NCBI RefSeq assembly: GCF_003967355.1
Contig: NZ_BIFH01000023.1
Location: 186,001-250,000, forward strand
DNA length: 64,000 nt
Source: Embleya hyalina
GTDB lineage: Bacteria; Actinomycetota; Actinomycetes; Streptomycetales; Streptomycetaceae
Reading direction: 5' to 3'
How positions within the stretch are numbered: position 1 is the stretch's first letter; every line of letters begins with the position of its first letter. Shown in pieces: positions 1-8,241 of this stretch. The notes under the pieces are model-generated. The model was given only the letters and a program-made list of their open reading frames with translations. It was not told where the DNA came from and did no database searches. The position numbers and the translations under genes were made by a program.

Positions 1-1
1 G

Positions 2-73
2 GTCACGTCGCTGCGCGACGGCGAGTTGCGGGTCGCCTACCAGGCCCACGAACCGAAGGAGTCCACCACGTGA
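2..73 (+). CDS. 3' end of a gene, probably L-aspartate oxidase (nadB)
   Basis: The window opens inside a reading frame of 23 codons that ends in TGA overlapping the nadC start (GTGA). The visible tail reads VTSLRDGELRVAYQ and then a short polar end. Too little is present for a family call from sequence. In Streptomyces the gene directly upstream of nadC is usually nadB, whose product makes iminoaspartate for the same pathway, so nadB is inferred from context and the coupled overlap. Confidence 0.45.
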   Translation, partial: VTSLRDGELRVAYQAHEPKESTT

Positions 74-960
74 GCACCGACCAGTTGTCCGCCGACCTCA
101 CCGCGCGCCTGGCCGAGGCCGGCCTCGACCCGCTCGCCGTCGCCGCGCTCGTGGCCGCCGCCGTCGCCGAGGACCTGGCCGGCGGTGTGGACGTCACCTC
201 GGTGGCCACGGTCGCGGAAGACGCGTGCGGCCACGCCGACTTCACCGCCCGCGCCGCGGGTGTGGTCGCGGGCCTCCCGGTCGCCGAGGCGGTTCTCGAA
301 CTCGTCTGCGGCGCCGACCTGGTCGTCACTCGGTACGTCCGGGACGGCGACGCGGTCGCGCCCGGCACGGTGCTGTTCGGCGCCGAGGCGGGCACCCGCT
401 CGCTGCTCACCGCCGAGCGGGTGGCGCTGAACCTGCTGTCCCGGCTGTCCGGGGTGGCCACCGCCACTCGCGCGTGGGCGGACGCGATCGCCGGCACCGG
501 TGCCGCGGTCCGGGACACCCGCAAGACCACGCCCGGGTTGCGCGCGTTGGAGAAGTACGCGGTGCGCTGCGGCGGCGGGATCAACCACCGCATGTCGCTG
601 TCCGACGCGGCGATGGTCAAGGACAACCACGTCGTCGCCGCAGGCGGGGTCGCGGAGGCGTTCGAGGCGGTGCGCGCGGCGTTCCCGGACGTGCCCGTCG
701 AGGTCGAGGTGGACCACCTCGAGCAGATCCCGCCGGTCCTGGACGCGGGCGCCGACCTGATCCTCCTGGACAACATGAGCGTCCGACGGATGCGCGAGGC
801 GGTGGCCCTGGTCGCGGGCCGGGCCCGACTCGAGGCCAGTGGCGGGCTCACCCTGGAGACCGCCCGCGAGGTCGCCGAGACCGGCGTGGACTATCTCTCG
901 GTCGGCGCGCTCACCCACTCCGCCCCGATCCTGGACATCGGTGTGGACCTGCGGGCCTGA
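70..960 (+). CDS. nadC: Nicotinate-nucleotide pyrophosphorylase (carboxylating)
   Basis: This enzyme converts quinolinate and PRPP to nicotinate mononucleotide, CO2 and pyrophosphate in cytosolic de novo NAD synthesis. The 296-residue protein has the usual family length. It carries the phosphoribosyl-binding stretch DTRKTTPGLR near residue 148, the GGGxNHRxxL segment after it, the KDNH motif near residue 184, and a C-terminal barrel ending SGGLTLE...VDYLSVGALTHS. The GTG start at 70 overlaps the upstream stop by 4 nt, so it is translationally coupled to the gene before it. coaX follows after about 100 nt, probably in the same transcript. Family assignment is secure. Confidence 0.96.
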   Translation: MSTDQLSADLTARLAEAGLDPLAVAALVAAAVAEDLAGGVDVTSVATVAEDACGHADFTARAAGVVAGLPVAEAVLELVCGADLVVTRYVRDGDAVAPGTVLFGAEAGTRSLLTAERVALNLLSRLSGVATATRAWADAIAGTGAAVRDTRKTTPGLRALEKYAVRCGGGINHRMSLSDAAMVKDNHVVAAGGVAEAFEAVRAAFPDVPVEVEVDHLEQIPPVLDAGADLILLDNMSVRRMREAVALVAGRARLEASGGLTLETAREVAETGVDYLSVGALTHSAPILDIGVDLRA

Positions 961-1064
961 GCGACCGGTACCGTTCACCGGATCAGCCGTCCCCGCTCCT
1001 CCCATCCTCCCGAAGCCGCGCTCCGTCCCCCACGGCCCGAGCCAGAACACCAAGGACGCCCACG

Positions 1065-1853
1065 ATGTTGCTCACCATCGACGTCGGTAACTCGCATACC
1101 GTGCTCGGCCTGTTCGACGGTGACGAGATCGTCGAGCACTGGCGCATCTCGACCGAGGCCCGGCGCACCGCCGACGAACTCGCGGTCGTCCTCGCGGGCC
1201 TGCTCGGCCAGCATCCGCTCCTCGGTGCCGAGGGCATCGACGGCATCGCGATCTGCTCCACCGTGCCGTCCGTGCTGCACGAGATGCGGGACATGGTGCG
1301 GCGCTACTACGGCGACATCCCCACGGTCGTGGTCGAACCCGGGGTCAAGACCGGCGTGCCGGTCCTGATGGACAACCCCAAGGAGGTCGGCACCGACCGG
1401 ATCATCAACGCGCTCGCGGCGGTCAAGTTGTACGGCGGCCCGTGCGTGGTGGTCGACTTCGGCACCGCGACCACGTTCGACGCGGTCAGCACCAAGGGCG
1501 AGTACGTCGGCGGCGCGATCGCCCCCGGCATCGAGATCTCGGTGGACGCATTGGGCGCCCGCGGCGCGCAGTTGCGCAAGATCGAGCTGATGCGCCCGCG
1601 CAGCGTGATCGGCAAGAGCACGGTCGAGGCGATGCAGGCCGGCATCCTGTACGGCTTCGCCGGCCAGGTGGACGGCGTGGTCAAACGCATGGCGGCCGAA
1701 CTGTCCCCGGACGACCCGGACGCGGTCACCGTGGTGGCCACCGGCGGGCTGGCCACGCTGGTCCTGGGCGAGGCGTCGGTGATCGACGTACACGAGCCGT
1801 GGCTGACCCTGATCGGTCTGCGGATGGTGTACGAGCGCAACACGGCGGTGTGA
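1065..1853 (+). CDS. coaX: Type III pantothenate kinase
   Basis: This kinase phosphorylates pantothenate, the first step of coenzyme A synthesis. The 262-residue protein belongs to the ASKHA fold. It shows the phosphate-binding DVGNSHTVLGLFDG near residue 6, EVGTDRIINA at about residue 105, DFGTATTFDAV at about 129, and GGAIAPGI at about 149. The ATG at 1065 has an AAGGA ribosome-binding site at 1052-1056. The nadB-nadC-coaX order is typical of actinomycetes. Type III enzymes need a monovalent cation and, as a family, are not feedback-inhibited by CoA. Confidence 0.95.
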   Translation: MLLTIDVGNSHTVLGLFDGDEIVEHWRISTEARRTADELAVVLAGLLGQHPLLGAEGIDGIAICSTVPSVLHEMRDMVRRYYGDIPTVVVEPGVKTGVPVLMDNPKEVGTDRIINALAAVKLYGGPCVVVDFGTATTFDAVSTKGEYVGGAIAPGIEISVDALGARGAQLRKIELMRPRSVIGKSTVEAMQAGILYGFAGQVDGVVKRMAAELSPDDPDAVTVVATGGLATLVLGEASVIDVHEPWLTLIGLRMVYERNTAV

Positions 1854-1931
1854 GCGCGGTCCGGGTCGGATTCGTGGTCCAAGTCGGAAAAACACAAGCA
1901 TGAAATAAGCAGGATTGTCCGGCTCGCCGCA

Positions 1932-1937
1932 TACAGT
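1932..1937 (+). promoter_or_regulatory. -10 box of a probable leaderless transcript
   Basis: TACAGT lies 7 nt before the ATG at 1945, and no Shine-Dalgarno sequence precedes that ATG. Transcription would begin at or next to the start codon. This favours ATG 1945 over the in-frame TTG at 1915 and GTG at 1936. Confidence 0.45.
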
Positions 1938-1944
1938 GCGTGGT

Positions 1945-2913
1945 ATGCCGACGCCACATGGTGACCAGGGGATGGCCTTCAGCGCGCACGAGGTGCGGGT
2001 GCTGCGTCGGGCGCTGACCGTCGCGCTGCGCGGCGGGCGCGACTCGGTCGACTTCTGGTTGCTGGGCCGGGCGATCGGCGAGGCGCACGACGAGCGGGAG
2101 CGGCTGCGCGCCTTCATGACTGCCGAACTGCGCCGCTATCGCGCCGCGTTGCCGGGGAGCGCGGCCACGTTCCTGGCCTGCCTGCGCAACGCGGTGGACG
2201 AGATCGCGCACGTGCCGTCGGCCGAGGACCTGGCGGCGCTGCGCACGGTCGTCGACCTCCCCTGCGGCCCCCGTGAACGGGCAAGCCGCGCGGCCCTGTT
2301 GCGCCGCTGTACACACCTGGCGGAGGCCGCCCTCGAACAACGCCTCACCGCCCGAGCCCACCGCCGAGCCGCCGCCGAAGCCGACCGCGCCACCAGACCC
2401 GACCCGCTGGAAATCCTCATCCCCACCCGCATCCGCCCTTCCCTGAACCCACCTTCGTGGCAATCGGCACCGACGAGGGCATCACGCCCGCAGCCGCCCG
2501 CCGAAGTACCCACCGCCACAACCGTCGAGCCCGAGCCCGTCGAGCCCGAGGCCACCGAGTGCGTGGCGACCGAGCCCGTCGAGCCCGCGGTGACCGGATC
2601 CGCGGCCGCGGAGCCCGCCGAGCCCGAAACCGCCGAATCCCGGATCCCCGAGCCCGGGGTTCCCGCCCACGAAGCGCCCGAGCCGACATCCGCCACCCTC
2701 GAAGCACCGGCCGCGACGGCATCGCCCCCCGCAACCGCCGGCGCCGAGTCGGCCCCCTCCGACGAAGCGTTCGTCCCTGTCCCGAGCCCCACGCCTCCCG
2801 ACGCCGAGGGCCCACTCCGGGAGTCCGTGTCCCCGGTGATCCCCCACCGCCGCCAGGGCCGGGCCCTGGGCCAACTCCCCACGCCGGACATCCTCCAGAC
2901 CGGCACCGGCTGA
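1945..2913 (+). CDS. Actinomycete hypothetical protein with Pro/Glu-rich tail
   Basis: I do not recognise a named family. The 322-residue protein has a compact, charged, helical N-terminal half (to about residue 150, beginning with AHEVRVLRRALTVALRGGRDS). A long disordered tail of irregular EPVEPE/AEPE repeats follows, and the end is basic. There is no signal peptide or membrane helix, so it should be cytosolic. The start is set by a -10 box 7 nt upstream. A gene lies at this place between coaX and lysS in related genomes, so a conserved lineage-specific function is likely, possibly as a scaffold or regulator. The tail should evolve fast and differ in length between strains. Confidence 0.8.
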   Translation: MPTPHGDQGMAFSAHEVRVLRRALTVALRGGRDSVDFWLLGRAIGEAHDERERLRAFMTAELRRYRAALPGSAATFLACLRNAVDEIAHVPSAEDLAALRTVVDLPCGPRERASRAALLRRCTHLAEAALEQRLTARAHRRAAAEADRATRPDPLEILIPTRIRPSLNPPSWQSAPTRASRPQPPAEVPTATTVEPEPVEPEATECVATEPVEPAVTGSAAAEPAEPETAESRIPEPGVPAHEAPEPTSATLEAPAATASPPATAGAESAPSDEAFVPVPSPTPPDAEGPLRESVSPVIPHRRQGRALGQLPTPDILQTGTG

Positions 2914-2962
2914 ACCCGAACGCGCCGAGACCGTTCCGTGATCCCCCGGCGCCGTTCCGCTC

Positions 2963-3205
2963 GTGGACATGGTCTTCACCGCCAAGGAAGGCGCCACCTC
3001 CGGCGGCTCCGGGTCGACCGGTGGTACGACCACGACCGCCGGTGCGGGTGCGACCGGTGGCGGCAACGGCACGGAGCTTGCGAACACCGGCTCCGACTCG
3101 TCGTCCACGACCCTGATCACCGGCGGCGCGGTCGCGTTGTTCGCGCTCGGCGGCGGCGCGTTCCTCGTGGTGCGTCGACGCAAGAGCGCGGGCCTCGCGG
3201 CCTGA
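2963..3205 (+). CDS. Orphan LAxTG cell-wall sorting domain, probably a truncated surface protein
   Basis: The 80-residue product holds a Gly/Thr/Ser linker, then LANTGS near residue 39, a hydrophobic helix (TLITGGAVALFALGGGAFLVV) and an RRRK tail. This is the C-terminal signal for class E sortases, which use LAxTG in actinomycetes. There is no signal peptide and no folded ectodomain. An in-frame TGA lies at 2939-2941, just upstream, so the gene cannot extend further. I read it as the 3' remnant of a larger exported protein. An unusual small protein is the alternative. The GTG at 2963 has no good ribosome-binding site. Confidence 0.6.
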   Translation: MDMVFTAKEGATSGGSGSTGGTTTTAGAGATGGGNGTELANTGSDSSSTTLITGGAVALFALGGGAFLVVRRRKSAGLAA

Positions 3206-3217
3206 TCGGCATCGATC

Positions 3218-3257
3218 GGCGGAGGGCGGGATCGCGGCGGCGGTCCCGCCCTCCGCC
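3218..3257 (+). terminator. Hairpin terminator upstream of lysS
   Basis: Perfect 14-bp arms at 3218-3231 and 3244-3257 enclose a 12-nt loop. It follows the LAxTG frame and separates it from the lysS promoter. There is no U-tract, as is usual in high-GC actinomycetes. Confidence 0.75.
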
Positions 3258-3309
3258 ATGTGCGCGCGGCCCGGTCGGATATCGGTTCGGGGAGCGCGCG
3301 GCGGGTCGG

Positions 3310-3315
3310 TAGCCT
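3310..3315 (+). promoter_or_regulatory. -10 box of leaderless lysS
   Basis: TAGCCT ends 6 nt before the GTG at 3322, and there is no ribosome-binding site between them. Confidence 0.45.
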
Positions 3316-3321
3316 TGTGGG

Positions 3322-4830
3322 GTGACCGAGCAGAGCGCAGCGCAGCCGCAGATCGACGACCTTCCCGAGCAGATGCGGGTTCGCCGCGACAAGCTCGATC
3401 GGCTTCGGGCCGAGGGGACCGACCCGTATCCGGTCGGCTTCCCCCGCACCACCACGGTGGGCGCGCTGCGTGCCGAGTTCGACGGTCTCGAAGCCGACGT
3501 GGAGACCGGGCGCCGGGTCGGCGTCACCGGCCGCGTCGTGCTGTACCGCACCGGCGGCAAGCTGTGCTTCGCCACGCTGCGCGACGGTGACGGCGACATC
3601 CAGGTGATGGTCTCGCTGGACGGCGTCGGCGCCGAGTCGCTGGCCGCCTGGAAGAGCGACGTCGACCTGGGCGACCACGTCGGCGTCGAGGGCCAGGTGA
3701 TCACCTCCCGGCGCGGCGAGTTGTCGATCATGGTCGACTCCTGGGCGATCACGTCCAAGTGCCTGCGTCCGCTGCCGGACAAGCACAAGGGCCTGACCGA
3801 CCCCGAGGCCCGGGTCCGCCAGCGCTACGTCGACCTGATCGTCAACGACGAGTCGCGGGCGATCCTGCGCACCCGCAGCCGGATCGTGCGCGCCATCCGC
3901 GAGTGGTTCGACGCCAGGGACTTCCTGGAGGTCGAGACGCCGATGCTCCAGCCCGTGCACGGCGGCGCCACCGCGCGCCCGTTCGTGACCCACATCAACG
4001 CGTACGACATGGACCTGTACCTGCGCATCGCGCCGGAGCTCTACCTCAAGCGCCTGGTCGTCGGCGGCGCCGAGAAGGTCTTCGAGATCAACCGCAACTT
4101 CCGCAACGAGGGCGCGGACTCGACGCACAACCCCGAGTTCACCATGCTCGAGGCGTACGAGGCGTACGGCGACTACAACACGGTGGCCACCCTCACCCGC
4201 GAGGTCTACCAGCACGTCGCGCAGGACGTGTTCGGTTCGCGGATCTTCCGCTACGGCGACCGCGAGGTGGACATCTCCGGCGACTGGCGCGAGATCACCG
4301 TCTACGGCTCGGTCTCCGAGGCGCTCGGCGAAGAGGTCACCCCGGAGACGCCGATCGAGGCCGTGCGCAAGCTCGCCGACGCCCGCGAGATCGAATACGA
4401 CAAGTCCTGGGGCCAGGGCAAGCTCGTCCAGGAGATCTTCGAGGCGCTGGTCGAGCACACCCTGATCGAGCCGACCTTCGTCCGCGACTACCCGATCGAG
4501 ACGTCGCCGCTGACCCGCCAGCACCGCAGCGTCCCCGGCGTCGCGGAGAAGTGGGACCTGATCGGCTTCGGCATGGAACTGGGCACCGGCTACTCCGAGC
4601 TGGTCGACCCGATCGAGCAGCGCCGGCGGCTCACCGAGCAGTCGCTGCTCGCCGCGGGCGGCGACGTCGAGGCCATGCGGATCGACGAGGACTTCCTGCG
4701 CGCGCTGGAGTTCGCGATGCCGCCGAGCGGCGGCGTGGGCATGGGCATCGACCGGATGATCATGGCCTTCACCGGCCGCGGCATCCGCGAGACGATCCTG
4801 TTCCCGCTGGTGAAGCCGACCACCGACTGA
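3322..4830 (+). CDS. lysS: Lysyl-tRNA synthetase, class II
   Basis: This enzyme charges tRNA-Lys in the cytosol. The 502-residue protein has an OB-fold anticodon-binding domain (about residues 60-150, with VTGRVVLYRTGGKLCFATLRD). The class II core follows: motif 2 is NRNFRNEGADSTHNPEFTMLEAY, near residue 258, and motif 3 is GVGMGIDRMIM, near residue 472. Length is normal. Transcription probably starts at the GTG, because TAGCCT lies 6 nt upstream and no Shine-Dalgarno is present. A strong terminator follows the stop, so the gene is monocistronic. Confidence 0.97.
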   Translation: MTEQSAAQPQIDDLPEQMRVRRDKLDRLRAEGTDPYPVGFPRTTTVGALRAEFDGLEADVETGRRVGVTGRVVLYRTGGKLCFATLRDGDGDIQVMVSLDGVGAESLAAWKSDVDLGDHVGVEGQVITSRRGELSIMVDSWAITSKCLRPLPDKHKGLTDPEARVRQRYVDLIVNDESRAILRTRSRIVRAIREWFDARDFLEVETPMLQPVHGGATARPFVTHINAYDMDLYLRIAPELYLKRLVVGGAEKVFEINRNFRNEGADSTHNPEFTMLEAYEAYGDYNTVATLTREVYQHVAQDVFGSRIFRYGDREVDISGDWREITVYGSVSEALGEEVTPETPIEAVRKLADAREIEYDKSWGQGKLVQEIFEALVEHTLIEPTFVRDYPIETSPLTRQHRSVPGVAEKWDLIGFGMELGTGYSELVDPIEQRRRLTEQSLLAAGGDVEAMRIDEDFLRALEFAMPPSGGVGMGIDRMIMAFTGRGIRETILFPLVKPTTD

Positions 4831-4841
4831 TCGACACGACG

Positions 4842-4883
4842 GGAGCCCCCTCGGTGACGGTTCGTCGCCCCCGAGGGGGCTCC
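4842..4883 (+). terminator. lysS terminator
   Basis: Perfect 13-bp arms, 4842-4854 (GGAGCCCCCTCGG) and 4871-4883, enclose a 16-nt loop just after the lysS stop. Confidence 0.8.
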
Positions 4884-4932
4884 TGGCGCATTTCCGGGCG
4901 CGTCACCCGTTCGTACGCATAGGGTCGGCCGC

Positions 4933-5565
4933 ATGGAAGCAGCAGCCCCCGATCTGCGGATCTGCGTCGCCGGCGACTCGTTCGTACAAGGTGTCGGCGA
5001 CCTCTCCGGCGGCGGATGGGTCGGCCGCCTCGCGGCCGAGTCCCGTCGCCGGGGCCGGCAGGTGACCGCGTACAACCTGGGCGTGCGGTACGAGACCTCG
5101 GCCGACGTCGCCGAGCGCTGGTACGGCGAGGCCGTACCGAGGATGCGGCACGCCGACGGCACCGGCATGGTCTTCGCGTTCGGCGTCAACGACGTCCGGG
5201 TCGAGAACGGCCGCCCCAGGGTCGCCCACGCCGACAGCGTCGCCAACCTCGACGCGATACTGGACACCGCGACGGGCGCCCGCTGGACCTGCCTGGTGGT
5301 CGGCGCGCCGCCCGTCCCCGGCGAACGGGACGACGGCGAGGCCGCGCTCGCGTTGGAGGACGCGTACGCCAAGACCTGCGCCGCGCGGGGCATCCCGTTC
5401 GTGCCGATACAGCGCGCCCTGCGCGAGGACCCGCAGTGGTGGGCCGGCATCGAGGCCTACGGCGACGGCGCGCACTGCGACGCCGCGGGCTACGCCAAAC
5501 TCGCCGCGCTGATCGCCGACGGCGGCTGGTGGGACTGGTTGGACTCGCTGGCCCCGGGGCACTGA
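4933..5565 (+). CDS. SGNH/GDSL-family hydrolase
   Basis: The 210-residue protein has the SGNH fold. The nucleophile block is VAGDSFVQGVGD (Ser near residue 16). The oxyanion Gly is in YNLGVRYETS, the Asn in FAFGVNDVR, and the catalytic Asp-His in GDGAHCDAAGYAKL near residue 180. No signal peptide is present, so an intracellular esterase or lipase-like role is likely; the substrate is unknown. TAGGGT at 4920-4925 sits 7 nt before the ATG, giving a probable leaderless mRNA. It converges with the M23 peptidase gene downstream. Confidence 0.9.
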   Translation: MEAAAPDLRICVAGDSFVQGVGDLSGGGWVGRLAAESRRRGRQVTAYNLGVRYETSADVAERWYGEAVPRMRHADGTGMVFAFGVNDVRVENGRPRVAHADSVANLDAILDTATGARWTCLVVGAPPVPGERDDGEAALALEDAYAKTCAARGIPFVPIQRALREDPQWWAGIEAYGDGAHCDAAGYAKLAALIADGGWWDWLDSLAPGH

Positions 5566-5599
5566 GCGCGGCGGCCGACCCGCCGCGCCCATCGCCCGG

Positions 5600-6463
5600 T
5601 CAGGGCTTGACGCCCCGGCCCGTCAGCCACACGTTCGGGTCCACGGCCGAGCCGCCGCCGGGGTGCACCTCGAAGTGCAGGTGCGGGCCGGTGGAATTGC
5701 CGGTCGTGCCCACGTAGCCGATCACCTCGCCCGCGGCCACCGAGCCGGAGGTCTTGGCGAACCGCGACTGGTGGCAGTACCAGGTCCGGGTGCCGTCGGG
5801 GTGGGTGAGCACGATGCGGTTGCCGAAGGCGCCGGCCGGACCGGCGGAGCTTATGGTCCCGGCCGCGGCGGCGCGGATCGGGGTGCCCGAGGGGGCGGCG
5901 AAGTCCAGGCCGGTGTGCGTGTGCGCCCAGCGTGCGCCGCTGTTGCCGAAGCGGCCGGTCAGCGTGTAGTCCGAGGTCGGCAGGACCCACCCCGAGGCGG
6001 CCCGTTCCGCGTCCGCCCGTGCCGCCGCGGCTTCCCGCTCGGCCTGCGCGGCCTGCGCGGTCTGCGCGGCCTGCTCGGCCTGCGCCGCGCGTTCGGCCTC
6101 CCGGGCCTGCTCGGCCTCGGCGGCCGCCTGCTCCGCTTCGCGCGTTTCGCGGGCCTGGCGGGCCGCCTCCGCCGACCCCGCCGCGTCGAGCGTCGAGCGC
6201 TCCTCGGAGCGGGCCGCCACGTCCGCGCCACGATCGGCGAGCCGCCGCGCCGTCTCCGGATCCGCGCTCGCCGCACCGGCCGCCCGCTTCCCGGTCGAGT
6301 CCGTCCCCGTGCCCTGGACGCCGGTGGTGACCGCCACGGCCAGCAGCGCGAGGCTGGAGACCACGACGACCGTGCGACCCGGACGCGCGCCGCGCAGCCG
6401 GGCGCGGCGGTCGACGGGCGTGGTGGGGGCTTCGGTGGGCGGGGTTGCGGGGGAGTGCGGCAC
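5600..6463 (-). CDS. Secreted or membrane-anchored M23 metallopeptidase
   Basis: The 287-residue protein has a basic N-terminus and one hydrophobic helix (RTVVVVSSLALLAVAVTTGV, about residues 30-50), which acts as a signal or anchor. An Ala/Glu/Arg-rich coiled-coil spacer follows (about 75-150). The C-terminal lysostaphin-type domain has zinc ligands in HTHTGLDF and HLHFEVHP. M23 enzymes cleave peptidoglycan cross-bridges or stem peptides. In the usual YxH loop this protein reads WYCHQSRF. The GTG at 6463 is chosen because GAGG (6472-6469) lies 5 nt upstream; a longer in-frame start at 6529 exists. A BlaI-like operator lies about 85 nt upstream, which suggests control by the neighbouring regulator. 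Confidence 0.92.
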   Translation of the reverse strand: MPHSPATPPTEAPTTPVDRRARLRGARPGRTVVVVSSLALLAVAVTTGVQGTGTDSTGKRAAGAASADPETARRLADRGADVAARSEERSTLDAAGSAEAARQARETREAEQAAAEAEQAREAERAAQAEQAAQTAQAAQAEREAAAARADAERAASGWVLPTSDYTLTGRFGNSGARWAHTHTGLDFAAPSGTPIRAAAAGTISSAGPAGAFGNRIVLTHPDGTRTWYCHQSRFAKTSGSVAAGEVIGYVGTTGNSTGPHLHFEVHPGGGSAVDPNVWLTGRGVKP

Positions 6464-6546
6464 GAATACCTCGGGGTGTCGACGACGGGGGCCGACACCA
6501 GTGGTAACAATCCGCCGTATATCCACCAAGTCGTAACGGAGCGGAC

Positions 6547-6564
6547 ACTACGCCCTCGCGTAGT
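6547..6564. promoter_or_regulatory. Inverted repeat resembling a BlaI/MecI operator
   Basis: ACTACGCCCTCGCGTAGT has perfect 7-bp arms around a 4-nt spacer. BlaI/MecI proteins bind TACTACA/TGTAGTA-type dyads, and this one keeps the ACTAC/GTAGT core. It lies in the 324-nt divergent gap (6464-6787) between the M23 gene and the BlaI-like gene. Apart from this site and a ribosome-binding site I see only GC-rich sequence in that gap. Confidence 0.5.
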
Positions 6565-6787
6565 AGCAAAACCCGCACGCGCACCCGACCCCGATGCCGC
6601 CCCACGCCTCGTCGCACCCCGGCGCCGTCCACCCGCGCCCCCGCCACCCGGCCGAATCGCCGGGCCGAAGATCCCGGTTTGAAATCGGTCGAACCCGGAC
6701 GAAACTGCCGCTACGACGCCGCATAGGAGACGTCGCGGCCGGCGTGACGCAGTTCACGGCACGACGAGGTTTCCCGAAGGGTCGGAC

Positions 6788-7144
6788 ATGAATCGACTAG
6801 GCGAACTCGAAGCCCAGGTGATGCTCCGGATCTGGCGGCGCAACAGCCCCGCGTCGGTACGCGAGGTGCAGGAGGCGCTGCTGCCCGATCGTGAGCTCGC
6901 CTATACGACCGTGATGACCGTGCTCGACAAACTGTTTCGCAAGGGACTGCTGCGCCGCCGCCTGGTCGGCCGGGCCTATCTCTACGAAGCGGTGTACTCG
7001 CGCGACGCCCATACCGCCGAGTTGATGCGCGACGACTGGATCTCCGGCGGCGGTCGAGCCGGGGCCCTGGTGCACTTCGTCGAGGGCATGACGCCCGAAC
7101 AGATCGAGGCGTTGCGCGACGCGCTGCGGGTCGCGCTGCCGTGA
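6788..7144 (+). CDS. BlaI/MecI/CopY-family transcriptional regulator
   Basis: The 118-residue winged-helix protein shows the family signature LGELEAQVMLRIW near the start, VREVQEALLPDRELAYTTVMTVLDKLFRKGLL (the recognition helix and wing), and a C-terminal dimerisation helix. In classical systems BlaI is cleaved by a BlaR1/M56 sensor protease, which releases beta-lactamase genes. No BlaR1-like gene is visible here. Its divergent neighbour is a cell-wall peptidase and the next gene encodes a secreted DUF11 protein, so it more likely controls envelope genes. AAGGG upstream of the ATG serves as ribosome-binding site. Confidence 0.92.
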   Translation: MNRLGELEAQVMLRIWRRNSPASVREVQEALLPDRELAYTTVMTVLDKLFRKGLLRRRLVGRAYLYEAVYSRDAHTAELMRDDWISGGGRAGALVHFVEGMTPEQIEALRDALRVALP

Positions 7145-7322
7145 GCCGATTCGCGCGATCTTCGGTACTTCCCTGGGCCGATCGAGGGCCTTGCCAATTC
7201 GTTCGGCGCAATCCGCAGCGTCTTCGGGACGCGACTCTGCGTAATCGTATTAATGATCTACGTAAGAAAAGCGGACTTCCGTGCAGGTGGAACGCAAGCG
7301 GCGGAACGGAAAGTGGGCCGAC

Positions 7323-8105
7323 ATGATGCGAGCGAAAACCCGAGCGGGACGTGCCCTCGCGGCGGTCGCGGTCGGGGTGACCGTCGCGGTCGGCGCGTAC
7401 CCGGTCGCGGTCGGTACGGCGGCCGCGACCCCCGTGCCGCGATATCGGCCGCAACCCGTCGCGCCCGCCCATGCCGGCGACTCCACCACCTCCGGCGGAA
7501 CCGCCCTCGGCGATGCCATGGCCGACCTGCGGGTCCGGCTCGACGGCCTGTGGGCGACGCTCGGCCGACGGCTCCAGGGCTCGCTCGCCGACCCGATGGA
7601 CCGGCCGACCGGTCCGCCGCCGGGCGTCAAGCTGCCCGACCCGCCCGACCGGGGCATGGGTACCTCCTCGGTGACGCACCGGCCGGTCGACCCCACCGCG
7701 CCGCCGAAGCTGGAACTGCGTCGTGCGGCCGACCCGGCGCAGGCCAAGCCCGGTGACCGGATCACCCACACGGTGACCGTGCGAAACGGCGGCGGCACCG
7801 AGGCGAAGTCGGCGATCGTGCGCAACACGTTGCCGGCGGGCGGGAAACGGGTCGAATCCAAGCCCTCGCAGGGTGAATTCGACAGTGCCACCGGAGTGTG
7901 GAAGACCGGTCGGATCAAGCCCGGCGCCGAGGTCTCGCTGATTCTCGTGCTCACGGTGCCGGAAGGCGCGGCCGGTTCCGAGATGACCGCGAGGTCGAGT
8001 TTCGTCAGCGCGCCGGGTGCCGAGCGGGTGATCCGCGACGCGTGTACCGACGACGCCGAGGCCGCCTGTGCGAGCACGCGCGTGGCCGATTCCCGGACAC
8101 GGTAA
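7323..8105 (+). CDS. Secreted DUF11-domain protein
   Basis: The 260-residue protein has a signal peptide (basic start, hydrophobic core ALAAVAVGVTVAVGAYPVAV, Ala-rich cleavage region near residue 35). A Pro-rich region follows, and then one DUF11 repeat (about 130-230: KLELRRAADPAQAKPGDRITHTVTVRNGG...). DUF11 domains are Ig-like modules of surface proteins. No sorting signal or C-terminal helix is present, so it is probably released. Two adjacent ATGs (7323, 7326) are possible starts. The gap before it (7145-7322) contains the most AT-rich stretch of the area (about 7235-7270), which probably holds its promoter. Confidence 0.85.
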   Translation: MMRAKTRAGRALAAVAVGVTVAVGAYPVAVGTAAATPVPRYRPQPVAPAHAGDSTTSGGTALGDAMADLRVRLDGLWATLGRRLQGSLADPMDRPTGPPPGVKLPDPPDRGMGTSSVTHRPVDPTAPPKLELRRAADPAQAKPGDRITHTVTVRNGGGTEAKSAIVRNTLPAGGKRVESKPSQGEFDSATGVWKTGRIKPGAEVSLILVLTVPEGAAGSEMTARSSFVSAPGAERVIRDACTDDAEAACASTRVADSRTR

Positions 8106-8241
8106 TGACCGGGGAAATCAGTCCATATCCGGCCTGATCGCTCCACAAGGGCACGGTTCGGAAGCCGGGGCTATCGGCTCCGGATGTCGGGTCGGATGTT
8201 GTCCGCGCCGGATCTCGGCGCCGGATGTATGAAGAACGTGT

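Noticed and set aside
2482-4524. A 680-residue minus-strand frame opposite lysS
   Set aside because: Antisense to lysS and the Pro/Glu-rich gene. Composition is that of a shadow frame.
5932-6330. A Pro/Arg-rich plus-strand frame opposite the M23 gene
   Set aside because: Antisense of the Ala/Glu coiled-coil part of the peptidase, which yields Pro/Arg runs by codon bias alone.
6464-6787. A ydaO (c-di-AMP) riboswitch before the M23 peptidase
   Set aside because: Such riboswitches control some Streptomyces cell-wall hydrolases, but I find no matching conserved core in this gap, only the dyad.
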